Part shown: positions 36,572 through 48,760 of the stretch, piece after piece
How positions within the stretch are numbered: the first letter of the stretch is position 1
Layout of the letters: each line of letters starts with the position of its first letter
Source: Dromaius novaehollandiae
Lineage: Eukaryota; Chordata; Aves; Casuariiformes; Dromaiidae
DNA: 64,000 bases
NCBI RefSeq assembly: GCF_036370855.1
Contig: NC_088117.1
Span: forward strand, 6,882,001-6,946,000
Reading direction: 5' to 3'
The notes under the pieces: generated by a model
The model's input: the letters and a program-made list of their open reading frames with translations, nothing else
Database searches by the model: none
What the model was told of the DNA's origin: nothing
Program-made: the position numbers and the translations under genes

Positions 36572-39500
36572 GTGAGTCTGCAAACCAAACCTATCAAACC
36601 TGATCATTGCTAATTTGTGCCCAGAACCTGTGGCTTGTGGAAAGTTCTTGCCTGTGGTTTGCTAGCAATTGTTGTTGCTTGTGTTTATTACTTTGTATGC
36701 AACATATGCTTAACGGCTCTTGTGCTCAATTTTTGCTGTAATTTTTTTTTTGTAAAAGGTTGTGGCCACAGCAGCTGCAGCCTGTCTCTTCCTCTGCATG
36801 TTCTACTGACCTTCTTAGAAGAGGTCCCTTTTCTGACAGGTTTTCAACTTCTGTCCTCCTTTCCGCTGCTTTATGCCTTTGTCCTCCAGATTGCTTTTGT
36901 CTGAATTACGAGGAAAAATATGGTAGTGAGGAAAATGGCTACAAGGTGTCCTGGCTTGGGGCTGGTGGGATCAAGGCCAGATTTTTTTAAAGGAAGTCAC
37001 TAGATACGAGCATGATTTGAGAAACTATGGAAAATAGTCTAGCTAATGTAGAGCCAGTGTAGAGGGTATTGCTCTCCACACTGGAGAAGACTGAGTTTGG
37101 GTTTGTTTTTTAACCTGGGTCTCCTGGAAGGACTGGGCTAGAGAACAGGCTAAGAGGTGGATGAACAAGAGAGATGTTGAGCTCTCAACATATCAAACTG
37201 TAGCAGCTGAAACAGTTTGTATCATGAAACTCTGGGTGTGGGAGTGCAAAAAGGAATACATGCCCTTCAGGGATGATTTGGGAGGATTTCAGATACCCAC
37301 CTCCACAAACAGATGCCTGAAAACCTGGTCCAGCTGCCACCTATGCCTAGAGGTGCCTGAACTCCTGCATTTGGGGCCTTGGCATTTCCATGTCTCCTTC
37401 TCTAGAGAAATATAACTGCTTTCTTAATCCCTGCACCCCATTGTAATCCAGAAACTATGTCTCTGTTTAAGCCTCTAAGGAGTCCAAGCTGGCTGGCATT
37501 TTTAGAGCATGCCTAGCAAATCTGGGAGGAATTGGTGTTCCACAAAATGTAGTCTTTGTAGCTGGAGAAAAAGCTCATGGTGTGGCTCTCTTGGGAGATT
37601 CGGTGCCCTAATGCAAGGGAGGAGTAGAGGAGTCACCGTGCAAAGATGGCAAAGGAACTGGTACCTTGCAGACCAGAGCCTGGCTAAAGGCAAGACTCCT
37701 GCTCCCAGGACTGTCCATGTACCTTATCTGTTGACTTTTTTCATACAAAGTGCAAAGAAAAACCTGGGGGTGGAAATCTAAATCGTTCTTCTTGTGTACT
37801 TTCTGACTTCCCTCCCAGTCGTCTGGATTCCACCCAGGAGATGAGGTGCCTATAAACTAGTTCTTATGCTTCTTAAACTGTGGGATTTTATTCGCAAAGA
37901 CGCAGAGCTGGTCAGGTTTCAGCAGGGCGCTAGTTTAAAACAGTTTTGTCTGAGTGCACACCAGGTTCCTTGTACCTAATTCTTCATTTCTCCAGCGTTT
38001 CTAATGCTGATTAGAGACACTTCTCCTGCAATTCTGCTTGGCGGGTGCATCAGCTCTTAACTAGCACTGACCATTTACAAACCCACCTGGAGTTGCTGAC
38101 TGTATCTGACAAAGGCCTAAAGGTTTGTCTCTAGTTGCGTTCCCAATAACAGAGATGTGAAAAATCAGGCCCTCCTGAATGCTGGCTGCTGCTTGACTCT
38201 GCTCTTACCAAGTTGGAGAAGAGCAATGCTCCCCTGGCGAGCGAAACCCACGGGGACCTGAACTTCTCCGTCAGTGAGCTTTTCATGGCAATTACAATAG
38301 CTGCTCTGTTCTCAACCAGAAAGCTGGTGTTTCTGCTCATGTTTTAAACTGAATCAGAAAGAAATGCAAACTATTGCTTCAGTGCCTGTGTTTCTCTTAC
38401 AGGGCTGGAGGAACATTACCCTTGCTTAGCTGGTAGAATAGATATAGTCCGTAACTCTTTGGGGAATTAATATTCGTGTTATTAACTTTAACATATTGCT
38501 CTCTGTTCCACATCTTTTTGATTTAACAAGCAATTGCAGACTCAAAAATGATGAGCTTGGTTGAAAATGCTGTACCTCTCTTAGGGGTCTGGGGATTGGG
38601 TTTTACCAATTAAAGTGGAAATATGTTTGAACTGCACAGTGGAAAATCAACATCCAAATTAGTAGCATGTAGGATTAAAAATACTGTGGTAGGAGGACCT
38701 CACTGTGGAGACAAGTGCCACGTCCCTCAAGGAGGCTGCCCAAGGGAAGGGTGCCTCTCACCCCCTTCACGTAAGGCTTGTCCTCGGGGAAGCTTGTCAC
38801 TCTGGGCCAGAGCATCCCTGGGCGGTGCTGCTGCCAGGGCAGCCCCGAAAGCCCTGGAGGAGAAACTCTCCTATGGGATTGGTGTAGTGGGTCCATAGGT
38901 CAGCCTGGAACCACCACGCAGGATCAGGTCTAGGGGGAAGATGAACATCGCTGAGCAGGTGGACAGAAATAGCAGCCCTCCAGCATCTCTTGCCAATATC
39001 TGCAGCCCATCCTGTGTGGTTTGCATGTTGGTGGTTTTTTGTTTTGTTTTCCCTTCTGGTGAGCAAGAATGTTTTGGAACAGAGGTCCTGCAGCTTTGGT
39101 GGGAGTCCCATAGTTTTGGGGGGCCAAAGATACGGCTGCTCACTTTGCTGTGGGGTCATTGCTGAAGGCTCCTGCCAGGGGCAGTCATGAGAAACCACTC
39201 CTGAAATGGCTTTCCAGCCTGACAGGTCACTCAGTGCCTCCTGTCCACTGCTAGAAACGCAGCATGTGATGTGCTGGGAATAGCCTTTAGACTGAAAGTG
39301 GTGGTTAGAAAGTGAGTCCCACACCTGCGCTAGGAGAGACTTGTGTTTGGGTGATCCTTTCCTGCCAGATCAGCTCCTCCCTCCCCAGGGATGGTCACCT
39401 CCTTGGAAGGATGCACTGCCCAGCAGGATGTAAGAATATGCCTCTAACACATTTGCCTTTAAAGTTATTTGCACATGCTAATGTGGTTGCATGTTTTCCA

Positions 39501-40191
39501 ATCCTCTGTCCCTGTGTGGAGTAATCTTTTCATGAATGCAGTACACAGTTAAGCTCTGGAAAGCTATGGAGGCATCAGGCTTAAATATTGGTGGGTTATT
39601 CATTAGAAGCATGCCATAAGCAATCATGGATGAGTTAGAAGAACTTTAAAGCCTTTTAATGAGGAACCTATCAGGAATCTGCTTCTGGAATGTATTTGCT
39701 TGGATTTTCTACCTTAATCCCAAGTACTGCTAGCTTTTTCTTGATCTCCGGAAAGTGTGCGGGTATCAGTGATCTGAGTGTGATATGAACACCCAAGCAC
39801 AGAGCTTTTTATCGAAATAAAAAATGGCCTAGCCTTTGAGCAAAGCATCCTGTTAGTCTTTGTAGTAAAGGTGAATTTGTTTTGCCCCGGGTTGTCACGC
39901 AGCACTGCGTTCCATCGCTATAGTCCACGTTGCATTTTTAAAACATTTTCCCATCTATGAGCGTGAAGTTGTAGCTCTTCAGTCTCCTGGTGTCAGCACT
40001 GCTGTGAGCTTTTCTGTCCTGCTTTTATTAACCTTGAATGACTTTCACTTCAGAAGCCGATGTGCACAGTCCCTTCCATCTCACTACCTATATGTATGCA
40101 ATTGCATAAATAAAGAAATAATAAGCCTCTACACCATTAAATTCAGGGAACTGATGCATTTCAAATGCAGAAAACAGAAGCAACTGAGTCT
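36572..40191. other. Intergenic, no gene seen
   Basis: Unique sequence. The 38.6-39.3 kb part is GC-richer with overlapping frames on both strands. No repeat family or exon supported. Confidence 0.4.
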
Positions 40192-40230
40192 TGCTAATTT
40201 TACACTAATTTACACCAGAGGGAATAAGAA
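40192..40230 (-). repeat. Fossil amniote repeat fragment
   Basis: ACACTAATTTACACCAGAGG carries the same 'atttacaccag' core as the copies at 5,909 and 8,961. Short and weak. Confidence 0.35.
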
Positions 40231-40551
40231 GTCTCTTAAATCAGATGCTAATTTTGTTTACTTAACTTTCTAGTCAGCACAATGACCTTTCATCCACGAG
40301 TACGAACAAATTAGTGCAGAAGTTCTTTGTGGGAGACTGGAGAACTTGCCTCAACCTGATACTGAATAATACCCAATTAAATCTACTCCTAAACAACTCT
40401 GCCTTCCCTCCTAGAAGGGAGTTTCAGATAAAAGAACAAAATGATATGCTTTTTATTTGCCACTTTATAAAATCTCTTCACGTAATGCAAACAACCCTAA
40501 CCCTAGTGTGTCTGATACAGGATTTGCAACGCTCTCAGTTATTGGTAAGAG

Positions 40552-40796
40552 GATAAGAAGCTTATTGCTGTTTATCAGGGAGAGGATAAAAGATTCCCTG
40601 TTCCCCATGCTAGGAGGAGGATGGATTTCCATGTTTATCAACAATCAGGGAAAGGTGGGTGGGAGGGAGATATTTGGGTGACAAAGCCGTAAACACTAAA
40701 AATATCTTTCTGGTGGGTGAAAGAACGAGAGTTCTTCATATTTGGTAACAGGATAAGAGACACTGAGCATGCTCTTTCGTAAGATAAGAAGCTTAT
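40552..40796. promoter_or_regulatory. GATA-motif cluster with duplicated 14-mer
   Basis: Six GATAA cores lie in 245 bp: GATAAG at 40,552, 40,752 and 40,783; GATAA at 40,585; and TTATC (minus-strand GATAA) at 40,572-40,576 and 40,635-40,639. The 14-mer GATAAGAAGCTTAT occurs at 40,552-40,565 and again at 40,783-40,796; inside it ATAAG and CTTAT form a small dyad. This density suggests a GATA-factor-bound enhancer; inferred, not shown. Confidence 0.4.
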
Positions 40797-43639
40797 AGTG
40801 AAGAGAAAATGCTTCTTGGTATCAGTACAGAGATTCAGAGGCCACCTGATGATTAGGAAGCAGCTAAGCAGCTACCTGGGGATTTGCGAAGGGAATGGAG
40901 AGGCTCTTGAGGCTTGGCAGCGGCTCTGAGCCCACGTGGCTGCGGTAGGGGCGACTGGCCACCCGCACCTCTCCGTGCTTGGACAGACGCGGTCTCCCCG
41001 TGGGATGGGGACAGGAGCACCTGGGAACCCTGAGAAAGGGAGCTGTGGCTGCGGGAAAGCAAAGGAGAGGGCAGATACCAGCCACGGTTTCCAGCAGCAT
41101 GGACGTGGTGCTGGCCAGCGTCTCGGTAATGTGGGAGAGGGAGGATTTGCCCTCCTTCCTGGGGCCCTTCGGCAGGCCTGAGCCTTCCTGGGGCTAAGAC
41201 ACTTCTTTAAACCTCTGCCCACGTTTCCAAGGCACCGCTAGTTCCCCATGCAGTTGCTTGGACGATGAAACGCGGCTCCCAAGGCCCCATGTGGACACAA
41301 GGGCGGCCACAGGGCAGTGGGTAGCAAACATCTGCAGATGTGGAGGCATCTGTGGTATCAGCCCCGTTGCCACCTCCCGCTCTGCCCAGACCCACCAGGT
41401 CTCTTCCCCAAGGCGAAGTCGGGATGCTGATGCTCAGCGTGGGAAACGAGGCAGGAGGGAAGGCGGCAATCCCAGCTCCATGCCAGGCAGGCGGAGGGAA
41501 GCTGGTCCCTTCCTCACGCTGGAGCACATCCTTCACCATGCTGTCATTGTTGGTTTGATGTAAATTTAATATCCCTGGGTTATAATGACAGAAAACCAAA
41601 CAATTTCCCAGCATTTGTCACACAGTAAATGAAAGAGACAATGCTGCCGAGCGCAGACATTTGATTCACTGAGCTGTAAAGGAAGGTGCCTGCAACACCC
41701 AGTCCGAGCGCTTGTCTGGAAGAAAATTGAGTGAAGCAGCTGGCGGGAGGAGTGCGATTACGGGCCTCTGTCAGCGCTCGGTGTATCAGGTGTTGGCACG
41801 CTTGCAAGGGTGGTGGGTGTCACAGGAAGGTTAAAAGCCAACTGCATCGAAAAGTTAAGTCTGAAGCACAGGGAACTGCAAAACGCTGTGGCGGGGGGCC
41901 TATGAGCAAGCCTGTCTGCCCTGCCCAGGTCCAACAGAGGTTTGGTTTTTTTTGTTGTTGTTGGGGTTTTTGTGTTTGTTTTTCCACAAATGCAGATGCA
42001 GGCATCACTCCCAGGTCGAGCCAGATGTGCAGTCAGCAGGTTCCAGATGTGCAGTCAGCAGGGTCTCCTCCAGCTTGGCTGCAGCTCCTTCTTCCGCATC
42101 TGGGCACAGCTGGCGTGAAATGCCATCGCCCTCCTTTGATGGAGCTGGGACCGTGTGGCCAGGCAGCAGCAAGCGCTGCTCCTGCCCGCCCCATGCCTTG
42201 CACTGAAATAGGAACTGCTGGTGCTGACTGGAAGCAAGAGTTTGGATTTTCAAAGAAATTGAGGCTATTAGCTCAACAGTCCTATTGGCATTTAATGAGA
42301 GTGGATGTCTAATTCCTCCTTTGGTCCTTTTGCAAATCTCCATCCAGGAGTCAGTCTCCGTTGCTGCGGCTGTCGGAGACAGATGCATCTTCAGTGCACC
42401 TCTTCCCCTCCCCGGAGCAATGAAAGGCCCCAGGTCACGACAGCAACGCAGGCTTTGGTTCATGCCCGGAGGGGAGGGAGCCAAGCAGAGCCGATGGTCA
42501 GGTCAGCTCCTGTTTCCCCTTCAAAGCAACTTTATCCATGAACGTGTACATCAATAGCAGTGCAATTGTAGCAGTGGTGGTCTAAAGACAGAAATAAGAC
42601 AAGGCTTGTCAGGAAGTTAATACTTGTTTATACATATATATATCTCCACTAAATCGAGGGGAAGGAAAACAAGCTATCCACTGCACAAACCTGTCTTCCA
42701 ATGTGCGGCGCGAGGCAGAGCAGAGTGTGCTAGTTCTCCTCAAGCTACCAGAGACTCTCTATTTTAGGGCTTTGTGTCGATTTACTTATAACCCTACCAT
42801 GCTGTGCCAATGGGGACAGGGCGTCTGCCTGCAGCTAAAATATCCCAGGAGACCAGGGAAAAACAGTGCAGGGAGGGAGCTCTTTCTTTATGTTTTAATC
42901 AGCAGGTCAACCAAGTGATTCTAATATCTCGTCTTTTGAGCAAGGACTTTCAAGGCAGCAATGGCTGCCTTGGACTCTTTTGTGAAGGGGGAAAAAAACC
43001 AGCCAGACTACCATCACTTTTAAAGAGTCAGTTTTGACATACTTGTTAGTCTGGCAGCTTTACAGTCTGTCACTTGTATTAAACTTTCAGAGGTAGCCAC
43101 TAATTGTGTCTTTATTTTTGGGAGGCCCTGGGGTCTAGCGTTCAACAGAGCTGAGCACTTTGCAACAGAAAGCAACTTGCATTTCCCAGCGGAATAGGCT
43201 CTGGCTGACTCGTGACTTTGGGGGGAAAAAAGCAAACAAAAAACCTCCAGACGCAAGGGCCGCGTGGGAGCTGGTTCAGCTCGTGGGTAGTCGCAGCTTC
43301 AATTCCTCCCTGCAAAACAAAACCAGGCTTAAATCAATCACGGGGGGGGCGGAATCACGCTGAATTGTTTGGCACAGATAAGAATGAGCAGAAGTGGGAT
43401 CTCGCCATCAGCATTTAGCACAGTGTGACTGCTTGCATAGCTCCTTTCTGGTCCCGGGGCAGATGACGGGGCCAGGCGAGCTGTCCTCTCTCCAGGCTGC
43501 TTCTCCATCAGGACCTGGGCACCACCCGGAGAAGGGAGTTATGGTACAGAGGAGGCTGTTTTGCAACAGGCACAAGCTGCTCCTATTGCATTTTTATCTT
43601 CATATAGTTGTCTTCCTCCCGTGTCTGCGTGAGGAGCTT
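40797..43639. other. Intergenic, no gene seen
   Basis: GC-rich in places (40.9-41.5, 41.7-42.5 kb) with many overlapping open frames on both strands, the longest 193 codons. None has splice, codon or domain support. Includes a 22-bp tandem duplication at 42,021-42,062. Confidence 0.4.
42021..42062. repeat. 22-bp tandem duplication
   Basis: CCAGATGTGCAGTCAGCAGG occurs at 42,021-42,040 and at 42,043-42,062, separated by TT. Confidence 0.9.
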
Positions 43640-44170
43640 AGGAGCCGTCTGTCCATGCACTGCACAGGCCACCGCGTCTCTTCCCTGCGGGAACGGCCAC
43701 TTAATCCTTCCCGTCGCGGTGGAGCCAAGCAGCCGGCACAGCCCGGCACCCGGCACGTGCATCCGCCGCTGCCCGGCAGCGAGTGGCCGTGCTCAGCCCG
43801 AGAGCTCGGACCGAAGAGTTAAATCCGTATCCGCAGCGGTCCCTCCCGCCGCGCCGCGGATCCGGGGCTCGGGCTGCCTCCGCCGCAGATGGGCAGGCCA
43901 GCGGGACGCTGCCGGCATCCGGAGCCAGCGCCCGGGTCTTTGCAGATAAGGATTTAGGTTTGGGCTCCTCTCCAGTCCGTACGGGGAGCGGATTCGTGCC
44001 TCGTTTATCCTTCCCTTAACAACCCCGGCTCAGCGGATAAGCGCGAAACGTAACTAGCTATCAAAGGCATCCAGATGCCAGCGAGCGGAGCGCGTTATCT
44101 GGCGAGCGCTGGCACCGCCGTTTGGCCTCTCCAAAGGGTTTCGGAGCGGAGCGGCTGTCGTGAGACGCTC
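43640..44170. promoter_or_regulatory. CpG-island-like segment with GATA sites
   Basis: The densest CpG stretch in the window, with motifs such as GCCGCGCCGCGGATCCGG and GCGAGCGGAGCGCG. It holds four GATAA cores: GATAAG at 43,945-43,950, TTATC at 44,005-44,009, GATAAG at 44,036-44,041 and TTATC at 44,095-44,099. No exon, TATA box or recognisable coding frame was found. It could be an unannotated promoter or a CpG-rich enhancer. Confidence 0.4.
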
Positions 44171-44679
44171 CTGGGGTTGGCAGGGGACCAGGCTGCCGGT
44201 GGGTTGATTCAGCGGTGGTGGAAACTTGTGGACCAAGTCTGTTGCAGAGCGCAAGCTCTTTTCTTCATGGCTTTTGGTGTGTGCATTGGGTAGGGATGCA
44301 TATTATTTTTAGAGGCAGAAAATACCCATCTGTTGGTTTTAGGTGGTAGGGGAGAAAGAGGCTGTCCCCTCTGAGTCAGTTCCCTGCTGCTGCACACCAG
44401 CGTTTTACTGTGAATCCCCCAAATCTTTAGGTTCTTGGTTTCCACGTTAGAGCCTGAGGCCCCGCAGTGGGATCTGTGCTGAAACAACATGGGGAAATCT
44501 GCTGCCCCAGCAAAGAGCTGGAGAAGGGAAAGGGAAAGCACTTTATATTGCTTTTTTCAAGAAATAAGGGCAGTGTTTTCCTCCCACGCATGAACTGTTG
44601 CATGCATCCACCATGCAAGGAGTGGAAAGGGGAGAGCCCCGCTGGCTGGAGGCGAGGAAGGTGCCCTGGGTCCAGCCCT

Positions 44680-44960
44680 TGGGCAAAGCCGTATCGCGCA
44701 CGCGCGTCCTTTGATGAGGCTTAAAACCTGCGGATGAATTTTCCCCACCTGCGGATCCTTGCAGGGGGCCGGGGTTCGGCCTCGCCGCTGTGCTTTGCAG
44801 CTTCTCGGCTGCTCACGGGAGCGAGACCGGCTGCGGGTGCAACCGGGGCGGAAAATCACTGCGAGCCACTGCTCCGACCGCGGCGAGGGGCTGCCGGGGG
44901 GGTTCCCTGCCCTCGTGCCGGCGGCGGCGAGGGAGCTGGCACGTCCTGCTGCCAGCTGAA
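44680..44960. promoter_or_regulatory. CpG-rich segment
   Basis: CpG-dense sequence (CGCGCACGCGCG, GCCGGCGGCGGCGAGG). Overlapping frames in all directions reflect GC content. No promoter element or exon was identified. Confidence 0.3.
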
Positions 44961-44989
44961 TCTCTCTGGAGTTCAACTCCAGCAAAGGA

Positions 44990-45480
44990 GTGATTTGCTC
45001 TTACAGCCTGTTAATGAATTTCTGAAATAAGGAATTAATTACCGTCTGTCTAAATTAGAGTTGTCCTATCCTTTGAGATCCATCTTTTTGATTCTAATTA
45101 ATTTTAAAAATTACTTGTAGAGTCTTCAGTAGAGATTCTAATTTATTTTACTTTAATATTATTTCTCTGATAAGCAATTTAATTTTTAGATCGGAATCCA
45201 CCTAATCTCAAATTTGTCACACAAACTCTGCTCTCTAAGATACTGTTTACTGCCCTTTGGAGGTGACAGATCATGATGCAGAAATCATTCTTTCTTCTTT
45301 TTCCTTTTTAAACACCTAAATGTGTGTGCTCAAAGGAGATTAATTGAAACCCTCTACTGTGCTATCTTTAGGAAAAATTCTTGATATTTTAGAACCAAAA
45401 CCAAATATTAGTTATAGAGCTTCTCTAATTGCACTTTTTTATGGAGAAAAAATCCCTGTCTAATTTTCTTTTTTAGAAAA
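44990..45480. promoter_or_regulatory. Candidate conserved non-coding element
   Basis: Abrupt switch from CpG-rich to AT-rich sequence with many homeodomain cores (GGAATTAATTACC, TTCTAATTAATTTT, GATTAATTGAAACC) and no repeats. Typical enhancer texture beside a CpG segment. Confidence 0.3.
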
Positions 45481-46409
45481 ACGTTTGCTTTATGGGTATT
45501 TGCTGGTGTTTGACACTTATTTAACTGGCTGTTTTTTATTAACTCGTGTTCTCCGCATCAAGTGCACTGGCAGCTGGAGAAAATTCAAATATCAGTTTTA
45601 TGTTCTTATCAAAGCTGCCATCTCCCAGGCTGCAGTAAACTGCAGAGCAAGCTTCCTTCTGACTCCTGAATTCGTCTGTCCTGTTTTAGATGTCAGAGCA
45701 TTATTTTTCCTTTTTTTGGTGATTACCGTGCCCCAGCTGAGATCCTGGCCCCCCTCTCTGCCAGCTGCTTCTCCCACAACACCTTCGGGCCAAGGGGAAA
45801 AGGCCACCAAGGGCAAGTGCTGGGGCTCATCCAGCAGCGCCGTCCCAGCCCACGGCAAGGACGCGGACGGGCGCGCTTGATGCTTGGAGGTGGTGGGAGG
45901 GAAGCTGGTATAAGAGGCTGGGACTCGGTCCCTCGGTCCTCCTTGGCGTAGGAGCAGGGTAGAGGGGGGAGCAGATGCCCAGCCTCACCCTCCTTTTGGG
46001 TATTTCTACCTCTTTCTGTCAAACGTGATTGCAGTTTGGTAAAAGGTTTAAAAAAAAATGTTAGCAAGGAACAAAGACAAGCAAAAATCTTACAATATCT
46101 GCAAAAATGCTTGCAAATGAAGCCCTGGAGAGTCGTGGAAGTCTTGCTGGTGACTTCGGCGCAGTTTGGATTGTCCCATCAGATCCTATTTGTGCAAAGG
46201 GAAAAGCACCCTGCTTCGCCGCTTCTCCACCCCACTTCCACGCGCCCCTTTCAGGTGTTTTCAGCCCACTTTTGGTCCTGGCACGTGTTGAAGAGCTCTA
46301 GTACAACCAAGCTGAAACCATTGCTCGGCTGTGCGGCAGCTCAGCACGCGGGGCGGCCCTCCTCCTCCAGGACCTCACTTCCCCGAGCCACATTTGCATG
46401 CAAGCTTCA
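45481..46409. other. Intergenic, no gene seen
   Basis: Mixed sequence, GC-richer at 45.7-45.95 and 46.2-46.4 kb; chance frames overlap on both strands. Confidence 0.35.
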
Positions 46410-46800
46410 TAAGTAACGCCTTAGTCATTTTGGATGATTTTATATTATAGTTTGTTTGGGTTCTTAAGCTCCTTCTATTTGTATTTTTTAATTCCCACCT
46501 GTGTACGGTATGGATCTTGGATTCTAAGAATCCCAGATGCTTAGCAGATGGTTAGCTTGAAAAAATAATCAAAGAGGCAGCAAAATTCTGTGTTCATGAG
46601 CTCCTATTTATTTCAATCTGGTGTTTTGCCTCACAACAAGACTAATAAGCAATTACTCTAGCATCTCAAATGCTTATGCAGTGTAAATGCATCTGTCAAC
46701 CAGATTCAACATCATCAATAAAGCTGCCAAAGCTGTTCATAATTCAATGATATATGCTTTGAGCATCTTTTTTGAATATAATTTAAAGATTGCAGTCCTA
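46410..46800. promoter_or_regulatory. Candidate conserved non-coding element
   Basis: A repeat-free, AT-rich block with AATCAAAG (TCF/LEF-like), ACAAGACTAATAAGCAATTA and ATAATTCAATGATAT motifs and no convincing open frame. Confidence 0.3.
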
Positions 46801-47699
46801 TGATTCCGACATTATTTTGTATGTGTTTAAAATACCTCCAGCTGGAAAGATCCCTGCCTTGCTTCACATAATCACCTCTGCCGATGTGGACTGCTGGAGA
46901 CTGTGCCATTTGGCTCGCGTGCCGGTTTTACTTCCTGGCTTGTCTCTGACAGGATTCCCACTAGGACTGCTGGGGCTGCAAGAGTCTTCCTGGGATTTGC
47001 AGCATTTCTTTACCTCCTTTCTATTCTGGTGAAATTCCCTGTGCAAAACGCCATCAAAATGCTTATGCATGGGCAAGGTCCACTAAAGCTGCAAGTGCTG
47101 CATGTGAGGAGAACGTTTTAATGGGGAAGGTGTGCTCAGTAAGAGCTTCGTGGGGTAATATTTGTTTTAAACATCCTTTATAGCCTGATACCTTTAGGAA
47201 ACAGGCTGATGTGATCATTCTCTGCATGTGTGTGCATATGTATCTAGCCTCTCAATTGCTTTCCTGGACTTCAACCCAATTTGACAGAGATGATGTCCCA
47301 AATACGACATTTTCATTAACACACATCAGCAAATTATGATGCCTTTCTGCAAGCTGGCACCTTGCCCGAGCTTTGAAATGACTTACCACCGGGCTCCAGC
47401 ACGGGCCGCGAGTAACCCGAGCTGCTCCCCTGCCCTCTGATACCCCCCTCCTCCCCCGGTGCTGCTGCCGCCTTCCTTCACTCCGCGCGGCTGCAAACAT
47501 CGTGTGCCATCGCACCCCGTCAGAGTCTGCGGGGGAAAAGCAGAAAGATACAATATTTGTGCCTCAGCTGAAGGAAAAGCAGCCCACAAGGTCAGCTGTT
47601 TATTAGATCCCAAAGTATCCACCTGGGAAAGACCTTGTGGACATCCCAGATGCTGGAGAAGCTTCACTTGGCCCTAAGACACAAATCTGTAGGACAAGA

Positions 47700-48060
47700 G
47701 CCTTCGCTAGCATCGGTGCTCGTGACCGGTGCGGGTGGATTATTGCCATTTCCTTGTTTCCCAGCTCCGCTTTGGATGTCCGTGCCCAGCACCGTGCCGT
47801 CGGGGTGCTCTCCGTGGCCCGCGTTTTCCCAAGCGTGCCGCCGGCGCGGGGCACGTCGCTCGCTGGCTTCGAGCGGAGCAGCTGCTCGGCAGAAAGCGGC
47901 GCCCGCTGCCATTTGGCTCCTGCCTCTCTCCACTACCGAGTTCTCCCGGACCTTCCTGGGCACCTGCTTTCGTTCTGGCTCTGAGGAGGGCTTGGCTCTT
48001 CCTCCCGTCAGGATCATTTTGTGCAAGTCGAAGTCCTCCGGGTGCCTCGCGCACCATTTG
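47700..48060. promoter_or_regulatory. CpG-rich segment
   Basis: CpG-dense (GTGCCGCCGGCGCGGGGCAC and neighbours). Frames up to 155 codons exist on both strands simultaneously, the expected artefact of GC-rich DNA. No exon recognised. Confidence 0.3.
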
Positions 48061-48539
48061 TGCTAGTTTGCTCTGCCCCTGCTTTCCAGCTGCCCACCGG
48101 TGCGTGGTTCTCCTTAGCTTGGCTTTCGCTGTGCCTTGTGCCCGAGTTAATGGCACACAGGTTTCTCAGCGAACAGAGAGCCCAACCATTTTTTAATTCT
48201 TTTTTTAAGCCTCTGTGTGAGTAAGAAACTGAGCGCATCAATGTGGGAGGCAATCCTCCATGGCTTAATTTCTCTGCTCTCAGCTGTGTCTGTTCCTGAA
48301 GGAAAAAGAGAAAAAGAAAAGACAGTTAAGGCAACATGCTAGGAGCAGTAGTCCAAGGTTAGAAAAAGGAAGCATTGTAAAATTGGCTATTTGGAAAAGA
48401 TACGTCTCAGCTTCAGGCAAGACAGACTAGCTGGTCCAGGGAGCGATGGCGTGAAGGTCTGAAGGGGGGAAACTGGATGCAGGACACCGGCATCGCTCCC
48501 ACCAGCAGATGATGCTCCGTGTGAGCCTGGTCGTGTTGT

Positions 48540-48760
48540 ACAAGCGCTACGTGTCTGTGCGTCTGTCCTGACGCTGAGCCCCTCTCACCTGGTCCCCCGA
48601 CTTGCGTAAAGGCCTTCTGGAGCGGGCCGTCTCGCCTGGGACCTCGGTGGCCCGAAACCCGGGAGGCGAATCGGTCGGGCAGGGCAGGTTTAACGTCACG
48701 GCCGCTGCAGAAGTTGGCGTGGGAGCGGACGCGGTGGGTTTGTACAGGCAATAACGGCCT
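48540..48760. promoter_or_regulatory. CpG-rich segment
   Basis: Short CpG-dense stretch with CCCGGGAGGCGAATCGGTCG. No promoter element or exon identified. Confidence 0.25.

Noticed and set aside
40495-40505. CCCTAACCCTA, telomere-like
   Set aside because: Only two units; expected by chance and not an interstitial telomere.
41731-42312. 193-codon plus-strand open frame, longest in the window
   Set aside because: Overlapped by long frames on the opposite strand, contains a TTTG-repeat-derived FFCCCWGFCVCF-type segment, and has no recognisable domain or splice sites.
47635-48196. Several frames of 115-155 codons on both strands
   Set aside because: Simultaneous openness in many frames is the signature of CpG/GC-rich composition, not coding.
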